Source of the DNA: Marisa cornuarietis
Lineage: Eukaryota; Mollusca; Gastropoda; Architaenioglossa; Ampullariidae
Reading direction: 5' to 3'
DNA: 64,000 nucleotides
Assembly: GCA_004794655.1 (NCBI GenBank)
Contig: SMMW01000013.1
Location: 1,510,001-1,574,000, forward strand
The position numbers and the translations under genes are program-made. The notes beneath the pieces were generated by a model, which saw only the letters and a list, made by a program, of their open reading frames with translations, was not told the origin of the DNA and made no database searches. Position 1 is the first letter of the stretch; the number at the start of each line of letters is the position of its first letter. Positions 12,051-23,938 of this stretch are shown in pieces.

Positions 12051-12902
12051 CAAGATAAATGCAGCACAGTAAGATACATTTTATTGCAAAAGTGCACGAA
12101 GCTGTAAGAACGCTGTTGTGTTCACCAAACTAAGTGAAGTTTGACAAAGTTTTCACATGACGACTAGATACGAACTTGTTCAAACTTTTGTCCAGGTTTG
12201 TCCTGTTAAGAATGGCGCTAGCGGACAGAAGTCCTAAGGGTCGCATGATGCCTCTAGCTGATTGCTTACCGAAAGTATATAATGCCTTATAAAAATGAGT
12301 TTTTTTTCTTTATCGTGAAAAATCCTGTAAGTATTGTGGTTCTCCTGCCAGTGAGTGCAGTCAAGTTGGTCAGGAGGTCAAGGCTGGAAAATAATGGGCG
12401 TACTTGTAGACTTGGTGTCTGCTTCCTCTGGTTACTTTGTTTCAACGGAGAAAAAGTTTACATGCGGTGAGTGGACCCTCAGACAGTGAGGCTTATTTAA
12501 GACACTCGTTTACAAAAGCTTCTTCGCCAAGCTTGGTTACAGGTCGAGGGTGCGTAGTCTTGGTGACACCATCTTTTTACGACATCATCACCTGGTGGTA
12601 CATGCTAAAGACAAAGCAGACAGTCTTCGCCTCACTTTGACAATAATATTTTACAGATCGGTTTTATCCACAAGCCTTTACGGATATGGAAAGCGTTGAT
12701 TTCGAGAAATGATGAGCGGTCAGGGAAGATGGGTTTGTCTAAAGACTATATTTTTTCTCTCTCCCCTTACCTGTGTGTATGTGTGACTCTAATCCTAACC
12801 ATAAAGATAGATTCAGAAAACTGAGAGCAAACCTCCATAATTTCTGCACTGAGGTACCAGGTGTTATGTTTGTCACGCTGTACAAAATTAAAACGTAAAG
12901 AT

Positions 12903-12992
12903 AACCAACCAACCAACCAACCAACCAACCAACCAACCAACCAACCAACCAACCAACCAACCAACCAACCAACCAACCAACCAACCAACCAA
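12903..12992. repeat. (AACC)n tetranucleotide microsatellite
   Basis: About 90 bp of nearly pure AACC. The minus strand translates as Gly-Trp-Leu-Val repeats, which should not be annotated as protein. Confidence 0.97.
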
Positions 12993-15355
12993 CGTGACTA
13001 CAATACAAAAAAACGAGCAAATAAATAAAGAAATACACATATACAAACAAAAGATGAAGACTCAAAAACTCTTTCCTTCAAAACTTCGGCAGGAAGGCAG
13101 GTTCGCAGACATGCAGAGGCGACCTCTAACTGAGGCAACACCAGTGCACTTTCCCAAATTGAAACGGTCCACTGGGCAGATGTGGCAGAAAGTCGTTCTG
13201 ACCAAGAGGCAAGTGTGGAGGCCAAAACGAGGTCAGGGAGAGGACGCAAGATCGATTTGGCATCACGATGGCTATTACAGCAAATTGCTTTGACACCGCT
13301 CGTGCACCAGCAAGGGGGAAAGGATCGAACTGCATTTTATAAACAGCTAGCTATAGACTTGCACAGTGCGGTTCCTCGTAGGGTGATCATAGGAATTATA
13401 CCCAGGTTTTTTTAAAATGAGAGTTAAAGGCTGCGGTTGTGACTGTACGAACAAGAAATGGCGGATTAGTACAGTGAAGACTTATGAACTGTGCCGCGGT
13501 TTTCCTGGGTTCAGTCACAACGATGACACGAACTGTCACGAAATACCGACTCATCCACAGGCTTCGCACAAACGACTGTATCAACCACCCGTTTTGAGTT
13601 CCCTATAGTCACGTAGGATCTCGTGCCGCAGGGCGAGAGCAGGATCTAGCATTTCATCTCTTGTTTACCTTATCATCAAAGCTGTCTCTGTCTTTCTCAC
13701 CTCTCTCTCCATATACTGTGCTTATATGATGCTAGAGAGCACAGATATACACATGAGCGTTTGTGAGCGATTATACAAAAGAATACAGACATATAGCAGG
13801 ACAGACATAAAATAAGACACTGAGATATTGCCAAGCTTCTCCACCATACAGAATGGGGTGAAGGAGGGGGGTGCAGACAGGGAGGAAGAGGTTGCCTGTA
13901 AGTAAATTCTAAGCGTACAGTTGCTTACTGTCGAGAAGTAGCCAAAGCCGCATTTCTGGTCCCATAAGGCATGGTTGATCGGGTTACAATCCTTTTACTC
14001 AGTCTGACAGTGTTATTCACAGAAAATATAAACACATTTTTATTTTTATCTGCTACCACATTTACTTTGCGAGCGCGCGGCGCAGGCAACGGTCGTGAAG
14101 CGTGAAGTTGGTGGACGGTCACGAGCAAGCAACAGGAAGCAATTAATGTGTTTCCAAATAACGCACTTCCGGTCTGTCATCGTGAACGCGAAGCGACTGA
14201 GCAGCCAGCATGTGAACAAAGTCCGTACGAAAGTCTATATTTAGGTAGTCCACTCTCTATAAGTATGAGGGAAAAGAAAAGGAAAAAAAATGTCTCAAAC
14301 CTGGGCAACGGGTGAGCAATTAACAGTCTTGAAGTGGAAGACCGAAATAATCCTCTGCCACACTTTTTGACCTGGACTGTAGAGCGGGGACGAGTTTGGT
14401 TAGCTGTGGTTAGCGATAGGCTTAATATTCATATTTATATTAGGACGAAATAGAAAGTTAGATTAAGAGATTGCAGGTGACGTAGAGAAGAGCAAAATGC
14501 TTTAAATTACATGGGCCTGAATTCGTGAGATACGAAGTTTTATATCCACATTTTTTTTGATTATTTATTTGTTTATTTCATTTTTTTAGTAAACGATGAA
14601 AACGAATATATTATCACAATACCACTCGAAGCAGATTTTAAAACTAAACACGAACTACAGTTGCATCCACACCTGATTGCAATATGGTTCATCAGAACCT
14701 GACCGTCCTTCTATCGTTCTAATAATAGTAGTTTTTGCGTCAACATATCAAGTACTGTCAGGTCTGACTTGTCGGATGATGTAGTTGGTCCGCGGACGCT
14801 GTGAGTTTGTCTGCTTTGATAAAGACCTGACGGTAGTACGTGCGTCCTGTCACCCACTCCTCCCGAACCCCCACCTTTGTCCGTGTTACTAATGTGCTGC
14901 TCTGGCAACTCCGCACATGGCGACAAGCTCAGCATGGCGCCGGTTAACGATGCTCGAGCCCAAAACACTTGCGCATGGGTCAAAGTAAAGATGTGGACGG
15001 TTAAAGCCTAACTGTCCTGCGAGCAGTCAACACTGATGTATTTGGAAAGGTGGCGAGGCCATCTAGTTTGGCTGTTCCCAGCATTTCTACAAAAAGATTT
15101 TATATGTGTTGTAAAACTTAAACAAAATAGTTTTCATAATTAACTGCTAACTTGGCACCAGAAACACGCTTACAACCTAGTGACCATATTGCGAGTAAAT
15201 TTTTAAACACGCTCCGCTGAAGCTGATATCCCCCCCCCTAAAAAAAACAACAAAAAAACAAAACAAAACAAAAATCTCCAAGTACGATTTGAATTACATA
15301 TCAACAATGGTGTCAAGACTACACTTTTAAAGCAAAGTGTTGTCCTAACTCTTAC

Positions 15356-17062
15356 CTCCAGATGCAGCATCGATCCCATTCTATGACACCAAGCCTTGTA
15401 CTCATGGCCCAGCACTGACAGCTTCTTCAGAAATTCCTTCGTCTCCATGGCCAGTGTAGAGTTACCATCCAAGTCAACATGACATTTTTGCACCCAGGTC
15501 TCGAAGACCTTGAGCACTCCCCGATGTTGCACGGGCACCTCACAAGGGACAGACACCACGGAGCTCTTGTGGGTCACACTAGACGCTAGCGTTCTGTCGG
15601 AAGTCGGAGAGCACGCATGCGTGACAGTGTGCGTGGACGCCGACGTCACTGAGCGCTCGGGACCGGGCAGTCCGTAGCAAGAAGCCCCGTACTCCTGGTG
15701 AGGGGACAGGAAGTTGCTAGTGGGCATGGCAGGCTGCTGCGGCGAAGGGATGCTGGGAAAATTGAAGACCATGGCGTCCGGGCTCTGGCTGGAGGTGGAC
15801 AGCTGTGGGGAGGAGGGCGCCTCGAAGTGCACTACGATGCTGGTCAGCCCGTCGGCGGGCGAGTCGACGTCGCTGACCACGGCCGACTCGTCCTTGTTGT
15901 AGTCCATGTCTGTGGTGGTGATGGTCACCAGGGAGCCCGTGGTGCCGTGGTGGTGGTGACCGTTGCCCATTGGCACACCACCCAGCACGAACTTGGCCTT
16001 GGTCAGGTTCTGCTCGGACTCAGTCTCGACACCGGCCGAATCCAGTTTTCCCGAAGAGCCGCCCACCTGGGAGGACTTGCTGTGGCCGGCCAGGTTCTCG
16101 GGCACGGAACTGCAGCGCGAGAAGACAGGCGAGACGTCGATTGGCGGCGTGTCCATGACGAAAGTGGGTAGGTTGATAAGCTCGCGCTGGAAGGCGGCGA
16201 TGTCCACGTCGTTGGCGGAGGAGGCGCTGGACGGAGGTTGGCTGACCAGACTGTCGCGGTGTGCCAGCGAGGAGACGTTGGCATGTGACTTGGACAACCG
16301 CTTCTTGCTCGACCACCGGAAGAAAGTGCGTGTATTGGAGGCGGGCTTGACCTCGTTGGCTGAGTCCGGCGGCTCGGGCAGCTGGGTGGGCGAGCCAGTG
16401 ACCTCCGGGTTTTGCGAGATGACGCCGAGATCTAGCGGCGTGACCAAGCTCTCTACCATGCTCTTGATCGCCATCTTCGTGGAGCCGTTCTTGGACTGAA
16501 CGTGGTTGTGGTTGCTGGGCTTGCTGCTGCTGCCGCTGCTGCTGGCACCACCGCCTCCACCCGCACAGGCTGCCTCCAGCGTCTCACAGAGCTCTAGGAT
16601 GGAGTCATCTTTCTCGCCCGGTTGGCCCGTGATCTGCAGCTGCAGGTTAGCCTTGCGCCGCCGAGACAGCGAGTCTCGACTGTCCTCGCGCAGCTGCGCG
16701 AAATCCTTCCTGGGCGGACACTCCATCTTGTCGTCCACCTTGGGTGGCTTGAGCTTGGCATCGGACGGCAGAGTCTTGCGGCGGATCATGTTGCCGAACA
16801 ACCTGTGTGCCAGCAGTCGCAGCACGATGATGGGGTGTACCACCATAGGCAGCCCCGAAAACAGGTACTCCCGGAACGACTGCTGGTTCAAGTCCTTGAG
16901 GAACTCCATTGAGTCGGAGGGTGAAAGGAAGGGGGACACCAAACGGTGGCGGTGGCCGAGGTGGGTCGCAAAGTCGTGATCTGACATGGTACTGAGGCTG
17001 TTGAGGGAGTTACTGAGGTGAATATAGGGCGTCTGTGATTCTCTTTCCTCCGCTACAGCTTC
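15356..17062 (-). CDS. Gene 1, exon 6 (large exon, mostly disordered, helical ends)
   Basis: The largest exon: 1,707 bp, 569 codons, phase 0 at both ends. The acceptor (ttattattattacag) has a weak pyrimidine tract; the donor is CTGGAG|GTAAGA. The first ~100 residues are structured, with a hydrophobic helix pair around SGLPMVVHPIIVLRLLAHRL (gene-model residues ~708-727) followed by basic RRKT. This stretch is too charged at its ends to call a membrane segment. The middle ~390 residues are Ser/Pro/Thr/Gly-rich, with a GGGGG-ASSSGSSS tract, a HHHH run and many SP/TP sites. The last ~55 residues form a conserved-looking helical block (VLKVFETWVQKCHVDLDGN, then KEFLKKLSVLGHEYKAWC). Reading past the donor gives intron-like, phenylalanine-rich sequence and a stop, supporting the splice. 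The function is unknown; the layout suggests an adaptor or scaffold. Confidence 0.92.
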
Positions 17063-17268
17063 CTGTAATAATAATAATAATCACACGCATTTCAATACTA
17101 TTCTCAGCCAACAGAGAGAGAGAGAGTTTAACAAACGTGACACAGCAAAAAATACTCGCTAGTGCTAAAGCTAATAAACAAACAAGCATGGAGGCAGAAA
17201 AATAAATCACTTTTTAAATAAATCAAGCACCTATAAAATAACTGCATTGATGAACGAGGTTGAGTGGT

Positions 17269-17301
17269 TGTGTTTTACACTGTGCCAACAACTAAAGCTA
17301 A
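17269..17301 (-). mobile_element. Diverged SINE-tail fragment
   Basis: The plus-strand sequence gtgttttacactgtgccaac followed by aactaaagct matches the conserved SINE tail with a few changes. No target duplication was found. It lies in the intron between exons 5 and 6 of gene 1. Confidence 0.5.
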
Positions 17302-17847
17302 ATGAAGAATAGATAAACAAATATATCCCAACAACATTGTGATACAGAGGAAGGGGGAAAATCAATAATCAGCAAAAAATATCAACGATGACAAACAGAA
17401 ACTTACTTAAAGAACGTAGATGGTGAAAAAAAATGGTAGCTTTACAATAGAAAAGAATAAGGCCCAGAAAAACTCTAAGCCAAGGGAAGCAAATCCTACC
17501 ATCGCTAAAGCTGAGATAAGTAGTGCTATCCCCTGACTATCCCCTCCAGTCATGGTGTCAGCATGTTTTTATTATTGTTCCTTGCTCATTATTTCTAATA
17601 AAAAGATGTTTTTTTAAAGGGCATCAGGACATTAGAACTTATAACTCTTTCTATCTGATTATGGAGGAGCTTGTCACTTGCTGTGCACTAAAATGTAAAA
17701 AAAGCGAAATTAATGACTGTGAAGAAATCGGATAAAGGATGCAAAACCCATTCCAGCTTTACGGCTGATTCTCGGTCATTAAAAATGTTTCATAAATTAA
17801 AATATAGTTGTACTGTGTGGAAATGTGAATCTATGTCCTCTTTTCTT

Positions 17848-17937
17848 GCTGCAACAACAACATTAGTAAGATCATCTTTGGTTTTGTTCCACTGGAAGAA
17901 TGGTGGAAATCATGTTCATTGGCATGGATAGTTTCAA
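17848..17937 (-). repeat. Duplicated intron/3' splice-site segment (copy at 17.8 kb)
   Basis: These 90 bp match 19337-19426 at 85 of 90 positions. The source copy is the 3' end of the intron before exon 4, including branch/pyrimidine sequence and the acceptor gttgttgttgcag. This copy, in the intron after exon 5, therefore carries a decoy acceptor. What follows it is not protein-like. Confidence 0.85.
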
Positions 17938-18391
17938 ATCTTCGTATATCAGGAGCTGAGTGCATAATTAGTGGGAGGGTGGAATTATCGAAGTGAAAAA
18001 GAGTAAAAAGGAAAAAAAAACAGATAACAAAAGCAACAACAAACAAAAACTGAAAAGGAACCAGCAGACGTCCGATACTCCTAAAGAAGACAAAGATAAA
18101 TCCCAAATGCTTCGTTTTGTTTTCATGGTGTGCATATAATGCAAATGCAGCTTCGTTAGGAATCTGCTAACAAGTTAATTTTTTTTATTGTTGCGTCGCA
18201 CACAGAGAACCAGTTTTAGCAAAATGACAAAGTTTCTGAGAAGAATTCCAGAGATGGGAGGCAGCAAAGCGTACCCCAAAACAGAGAACTCAAGAGCAGG
18301 GAAGAAGTAAAAAAAATTACAAGAATAAAGGCACTACAAAGTTCCTGACTGGGTTCAAATTAGCACGTGACTTGAGCTAGAACACTTGTAC

Positions 18392-18546
18392 CTGTATAAG
18401 CTCCGCCATCAGCCCTTCCACAGAGGCGGCCTGCAGGTGCATTTTGTCGTTCAAGTGGATGATGCGGCCCATGGCCATGAGTTCGATGAAGCTGTCGTCT
18501 AGCGAGTGAACCTGCAGCAAGGTGCTTGTGTTGGACTCCATGAACG
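18392..18546 (-). CDS. Gene 1, exon 5 (short helical exon)
   Basis: A 155-bp internal exon. Acceptor ggtttgcag precedes CG, which completes a proline codon with the C left by the previous exon; the donor is ATACAG|GTACAAG, phase 0. The 51 complete codons read as two compact helices, centred on STLLQVHSLDDSFIELMAMG and KMHLQAASVEGLMAELIQ. The intron on its 5' side (544 bp) carries a SINE copy in the same orientation. The in-frame translation upstream of the acceptor is also open for a stretch, so an extended form beginning further upstream cannot be excluded, but it would break the phase match with exon 4. Confidence 0.85.
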
Positions 18547-18745
18547 CTGCAAACCACCCAGACGTCAGGACATCAAAGGACAGTGGTTTCCCTTTGAGCG
18601 ATGGCACCCAGTCATGACATTTCAAAACCAGTTTTATCAGTGTGTAACCTCAGATAAGAAAACAAGGCAAATGTAACAGTTTAAATATTTCGTAGACAAG
18701 AAATAAATAGAAAACAACAAAAAAACAAAAAAAGGAAATAAATAG

Positions 18746-18939
18746 AGAGGAGGGGGTAATTGGTGTTTTACGCCGAGCCAGCAACTAAGGCTATAATACA
18801 GCAAGGCAGCAAGTCCTGTAAACAGATGCCACATGCAGAGAAAGAACAGGGTGGCTGAGACGAGAACTGAACCCAGGACAGCCAACCTTTACCTGTATTG
18901 GTGACAGGCGCTAACCGTTGCGCCACCGGACCGCCCTGC
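18746..18939 (-). mobile_element. tRNA-derived SINE, near full length (copy A)
   Basis: Read on the minus strand, a tRNA-like head carries box A TGGCGCAACGG (18925-18915, matching TRGYNNARNNG) and box B GTTCAGTTC (18872-18864, one mismatch). A unique body follows, then the tail GCCTTAGTTGCTGGCTCGGC-GTAAAACACC-aattacccccTCC. Flanks AAATAAATAG (18736-18745) and AAATAGATAG (18940-18949) form a probable 10-bp target-site duplication with one mismatch. It lies in the intron between exons 4 and 5 of gene 1, in the sense orientation. There is no coding capacity; such elements move with the machinery of a LINE. Confidence 0.85.
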
Positions 18940-19090
18940 AAATAGATAGATAGAGAAAGAGAGAGCAAAGAAGCTTAAAAGAAAGAAACAGGGTGACCCG
19001 AGTTTCGTGAAAAACCCATCAGACCAAGGAACGGGGGAGTAGTGTTCAAGCCTTGCATGGTGCCTGCCTCACGCCCCTCACGTTACTCAC

Positions 19091-19337
19091 GCCGGCGGTC
19101 GAAGAGGTCCACGCGGCCGCCCAGCTTGTGGAAAAGCCCCATGTAGACAAGAATCCTGGCAGCGTGGTACTTAACAAACTTGGCGTACTTGGTGCTGTGG
19201 TTGGTGTAGTACCACTCGTCCGACGGCAGCAGCAGCTGCATCAGTGTGTCGGCCACCTCCACCTCGTTCATGGCGTCGTGGAAGGCGGGGTTGAGCGCCA
19301 GACAAGCCAGCGACTGCAGCAGTAGGCACAGCAAGTG
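19091..19337 (-). CDS. Gene 1, exon 4 (ARM-like helices)
   Basis: A 247-bp internal exon entering in phase 0 after acceptor gttgttgttgcag and leaving in phase 1 at donor CGGC|GTGAGT. The 82 complete codons encode a leucine-rich helix (LLCLLLQSLACLALNPAFHD), an acidic helix (EVEVADTLMQLLLPSDEWYY), and a basic segment (KYAKFVKYHAARILVYMGLF) before GGRVDLFDRR. The pattern of helix, turn, helix with invariant-looking aromatic and HAARILV residues is what one expects from an armadillo-type repeat. The acceptor side, together with ~90 bp of intron, is duplicated in the intron between exons 5 and 6 (see findings). Coding status is nearly certain from the phase fit and composition. Confidence 0.88.
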
Positions 19338-19426
19338 CTGCAACAACAACATCAGTAAGATCATCTTTGGTTTCGTTCCACTGGAAGAACGGTGGAAATA
19401 ATGTTCGTTGGCATGGATAGTTTCAA
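19337..19426 (-). repeat. Duplicated intron/3' splice-site segment (copy at the true exon 4 acceptor)
   Basis: Partner of 17848-17937 (about 94% identical). It includes the functional acceptor of exon 4 of gene 1. It could be a segmental duplication or a member of a dispersed repeat that supplied the acceptor; two copies cannot settle which. Confidence 0.85.
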
Positions 19427-20270
19427 CTTAAATAAATAAGTAAAGAATCAGATCCACGAATAAATGACTGAATAAATAAATAATGAAATGACTTTTAAAA
19501 AAATTAATAAATGGTAGCGATGAAAACCTTATGAAATCAGAAGGTAAACTTTGTCGTTTGAACCTGGTATTTTGGTCACGTGGCAAAGTAAGGCCGTTAT
19601 ACTGTGTCTGACACTGGATGGAAAAAAATGTGTTTATTAGGATTGGTCTTTATAATTGATAGAAAGGCAGTTCTGCTAATAGACAAAACGTCGATAAAAA
19701 AAAATAAATACGGGCCAACCTATTCAGTGTTCTGTTTCAGCAAAGTTCATCGAGTCCTTCAGGGTTTTTTTTCTTGAATTATTCCTTTTCCTCCTAACCA
19801 CACACACACACCCGCCTCCCCCCTCCCCACCCACCACCACCACCTCTTTTTCAGAAGCAGTTGATAAAAATACCTTGCGGTCATCGACTAACACATAACA
19901 CACATTTCCGATGAAATTCCCCAGTCCTGATTAGGTTGCCACATCTGCGCTAAAAAACACGGTCGGCCTCTGACGCTCCCTGCTAATAAGCGGGTGCGTA
20001 ACTCAATCTATTTTTTTGTCTCCCTTTGCATTACTGAGGTCAGAGCTGCAAGGAAACTCAAACCTCCTCCGGCCATTTCTTTGCGATCAGTCATGGCCAA
20101 AGTGTTGACCGTGGCAGGTGGAAAGCCCCGGGAAGGAACATGATTTAAAACGTTGACGGCCTCAAGCCCCCGCGATACAATGTTTTGATTCCTTGCTGGT
20201 CATAATATTGATCTCGCGGGCAAGCCAGTCGCTGGGCTGCACGAGCAGGTACCTGTACCTTCAGTTGACT

Positions 20271-20465
20271 GCGTGTGTGTGTGTGTGTGCGTGTGTGTGT
20301 TTTTGTGTGCGTGCATGCGTGTGTGCCTGCGTGCGTGTGTGTGGGTGTGTTTGTATGTGCGTGTGTGTGTGTGTGCGTGCGTGTGCGTATGTAATTTGTA
20401 TATATGTTCAGCATGATTTATTTTAGTGACAACTCTCCCTTTATCTGTCAAGTTACACATACCCA

Positions 20466-20504
<39 letters not shown>
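20271..20504. repeat. Paired (TG)n and (CA)n microsatellites
   Basis: An interrupted TG tract (20271-20390) and a pure CA tract (20467-20504) lie in opposite orientation 76 bp apart and could form a large hairpin. Confidence 0.95.
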
Positions 20505-20505
<1 letters not shown>

Positions 20506-23270
20506 TAATGCTGACATGGGTCAGTTGGCCTCCAAATAATAATAATAATAACAAACATATAAATCTCCATTCTACAAAGATCAATCAAGCATACAAAATG
20601 CACACAATTAATAAATCTTACGACAAAGGAGACGCAGAAAATAATAACCACACGGATGAGGTGAATCTTCACTGAAACAAGCATGTGTGACAGCTATAAC
20701 ATGTTTGCATGACTATATCTCAACACATGAGAGAGAGAGAGAGAGAGGAGATATTTATGGGGGATCTAGTTTCGTTCCGTTTTTAAATTTAAATATTTAA
20801 TCAGATCATCTGAGTAAATCCCGAAATGGCATGTTTGTGAAAGAGTGTACACAAGGCTTCTCTCACATTGCATCGGCTTATTTCGGAGCTGCTAGCAGCT
20901 GTAAAGCCACGATCAATGACGAGTAAACAGCACTGGCTGAAAAAAAAAACAAATAAAAGAATAATGGGTGGACTTCATATCCGTGTGATAGCCCAGCACG
21001 GTTGTACGGTAGACCATGCATACTGAAACTGTGTTATTTAAAAAAAAAAGCCTGGCGCATACCTGGCTCCGCAAAAAGTACAAAGACCTGGTAGAAGCAC
21101 CAAGACCGACCCAGACAGATTGATCGAACTAAACAAGGGAGCTGTCGACACGTAAGAGCATTATGCAAAGGTACTACTTTGCCTGTCTAGACTATAAGGC
21201 TGTGCTGATTTGTATTATACAAATTGGTGCGAGTTATAAAGTCCAAGAAACAGCAAAAGTCAAATAAATCTCAGTGTAGACAGAGCAAGGCTAAAAGAAA
21301 CTGAAGAACTTAAAATTTAAAAAAAATGTTTAGCATTCACTGTGGGGCAAAAATTCCGCTCATTACTTTAAAATCGACAGGCATGTCCTTTAATAGAACC
21401 TTGAAACAAATAATCTATCCGACAGGCAAACCTTTTTCCACGAAAATGAAAGCAGATATTCGAGTGGTTAGAGCACTGGCGTCCAAACCCAGAGGCGCGT
21501 CTATTCGATACCCGCTGGCGCAGAAAACTTCCACCAAGTCGACCTAACTGTCGGGAATATGTTCATGATTCCGTACGAAGAGTCCGTAAAAATAAGACAG
21601 TGAGGGAGATGAGATGGCCACTGGCCCAAGGAAAAGTGAGGTCTCGAACAATTCATTCCTCAAACGACCTAAAAATTAGATTTAGGGACGACGTTTACCT
21701 TTTTTCTTTTTTTTTTTTTACTTTGTCATCGAAACAGTGAACCTTCGTCTTGAATGATAAGCTGAGTTTTGTGACAGCCGACGAAAGGAGTCAGATGCGA
21801 TAGATGAGACAGAAACGATTATCGACGATGAGAGTCGGTGGCACGCTGAAGTAGCGAGGACAACGCCAAGTTCGTCGTCGTCGTCATGGAAGCAGCAATG
21901 GTGTAGCCGCGCGGCTGGAGCAACAGACACTATAACTGATTGTGAAGCATTTATTTTGAAACAAAAACGACTGCGAATTCAGAGCAACGCGTGACCAGAG
22001 TCAGCGAGGCAGCGCCACGCACTTTGCAACGACCTTTTGCAAAAGCAGCAAATGAAAAATTACCTTTTTGCATTGATTGCGCGAACCGCGATTTACGACT
22101 GGAAAAAGAAGGAGGCGCTGACTGCACTGCAGCTACGAGCATCAATAACCTCTGCCACACAAGTGCGAGCGGAAAGTGCAGTTCTGCCCACGGCAAGTCG
22201 CAGAAAGTTTTCTGCCCGCATCAGATGGCAGTATTTTCTCTCCTCGCATCACATCGCAGAACCTTCTCGCCCCACCTCGGGTCACACACGTACGTGTTTC
22301 TGTCCACATCGTATTGTAAAACTTTCTCTCTAAAATAAAACTGTGGCACTGTCAAAGCGAGGCTCAGGACGAAGTTGTTTCGCATGATTGAAAATTTTTA
22401 GGGGAAATAACTCTCTAGATAAGAGCAATCAACCAGGACATGTGTACCGTGGTCGACAAAGATGTTCTCTTTAAATGCACTCTATCTATTTTTTAAACGC
22501 GATTTTTTGCTCAAAGTCTCAACAGATCACAAACAGTCGGACGCAATACACACTAGACTTTTTCAAAAGGACATTAATGAAGCACAATCAGCTTACAAGA
22601 GCTGGTAAGCACAGTTAGCAATTAACGGGGACCCAGTCATTTCAACCCAGTACCAGATCAGTCCAGGGATCTTCACTTCCCGCCTTTGTAAAGTCGACCC
22701 TGCCATGGCCATGTCGTCCTTCGTAAGACAACATCGTCCTGAGCAGCAACACTTGTTTGGTGTTAACCGAACATCTGTATATACATTTAATACCAACCTC
22801 CAAATTAAAGATTAAATGACGACAACGGCTTTAAACATGATTAAAGAGAAAATCACCTGTATGCGTCATTGTGAGAGTTGTTCTCTGAATGTGTGTTGCC
22901 AAGCGGCCATTTTTCTTAAGCAAGAATCCAAGAATACAAGTCTAGTATTCTTCACAAATTTATGAGTTACTGGCAGATTTATGTCCCAAAGCAATGTTCA
23001 TTCTATGGCTGTATAGACTGTTCTAATAGTGTACGTTCAGAAACCTCCAACCGACTTTCAATAACAACGGAAATGGTGGTGGTGGTGGTGGTAGTGTGTG
23101 TTTATGGGGAAGGGGGGTAATGAGGACAGCATGAAATAGAATAGAGAGAATACAAGTACACAGACGGGTTCACTCGAGACGATAAACCAGAGAACTAGCA
23201 GCAGCGGAGGAAGAGAAAAGAACAAGGAGGATGACGATAATGACGATGACAGTAATAATGATGTCGACGA

Positions 23271-23271
23271 C

Positions 23272-23303
<32 letters not shown>
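23271..23303. repeat. (GAT)n microsatellite
   Basis: Eleven GAT units following a decayed GAC/GAT stretch. Confidence 0.95.
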
Positions 23304-23305
<2 letters not shown>

Positions 23306-23938
23306 GATTTTTTCTGGCAATAACAGTACAAAATAATGGTTACCGCTCGTTTAGTGTTGGGTGTGTGAGGACATGAGAACAAGCGATGAAGACGGGAAGG
23401 AGCTGTGATATTATTGTATTTATCAGTTTGAGACATTTAACACAACAACAACAACAACATGGAGTATTTTGTCTCTACGTCTGTCTTTTTTTTAAAGCAG
23501 ATTTTCTGTCTACCTGTCTGGGTGTCTTTGCGTCTGTCCATAGGTTCGTGATTCTGTGGGTTTGTCGATATGTTAATCTATTTCTGTGCATCCTCTAGTC
23601 ACTGTGTCTATGTATATGTCTGCTTGCCTATATGTCTACGTGTTTGTGTATTTGTCCAGCGTCTAAGTGCCCACCAGTGTGCCTGTGAATTTATGTCTGT
23701 CTGTCGATAGATCTGTGTTTGCGTGTCTGTATCTTTATGTTTCTGTCTGTTTATGTGTCTGTGTACTTTTGCGACTCTACGTCCTTCTATGTATCTGTCA
23801 ATCTGTCTGTATATCTGTGTGTCTGTGTATCAGTGTGATGCATCTGTGTGTCAGTGTGTCTTTGCATCTATGTCTCTGTTTGTGTATCTAAGTATCTGTG
23901 TCTCTCCATGTTTTTACATCTGCCTGTGTAGCACTCAC

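Larger units (their letters stand above)
5434..15355 (-). other. Large intron of gene 1 (if micro-exon 7 is real)
   Basis: 9.9 kb of AT-rich DNA with microsatellites and the degenerate array at 5.7-6.0 kb. I saw no convincing exon. A frame at 14711-14983 was considered and left out. Confidence 0.45.
17063..18391 (-). other. Intron between exons 5 and 6 of gene 1
   Basis: 1,329 bp with a decayed SINE tail (17269) and the duplicated splice-site segment (17848). Confidence 0.8.
19338..23938 (-). other. Intron between exons 3 and 4 of gene 1
   Basis: 4.6 kb, AT-rich, with TG/CA and GAT microsatellites. The part next to the exon 3 donor (23460-23930) is a long plus-strand run of (TG/CTGT)-rich sequence, a decayed pyrimidine/TG tract. 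No further exon was seen. Confidence 0.8.

Noticed and set aside
12739..13065. 108-codon minus-strand frame with Gly-Trp-Leu-Val repeats
   Set aside because: It is the translation of the AACC microsatellite at 12903.
14711..14983. Minus-strand frame of 90 codons with AATAAA downstream, considered as the last exon of gene 1
   Set aside because: Acceptor candidates lack a pyrimidine tract, the composition is Gly/Ser-poor quality, and the micro-exon at 5371 has much better splice signals.
15698..16979. Several plus-strand and other-frame open stretches inside 15.2-17.0 kb
   Set aside because: They are shadows of GC-rich exon 6 of gene 1; only the minus-strand frame connects to phase-matched splice sites.
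18768..18968. Minus-strand frame translating as GGPVAQRLAPVTNTGKG
   Set aside because: It is the translation of the SINE tRNA-like head, not a protein.
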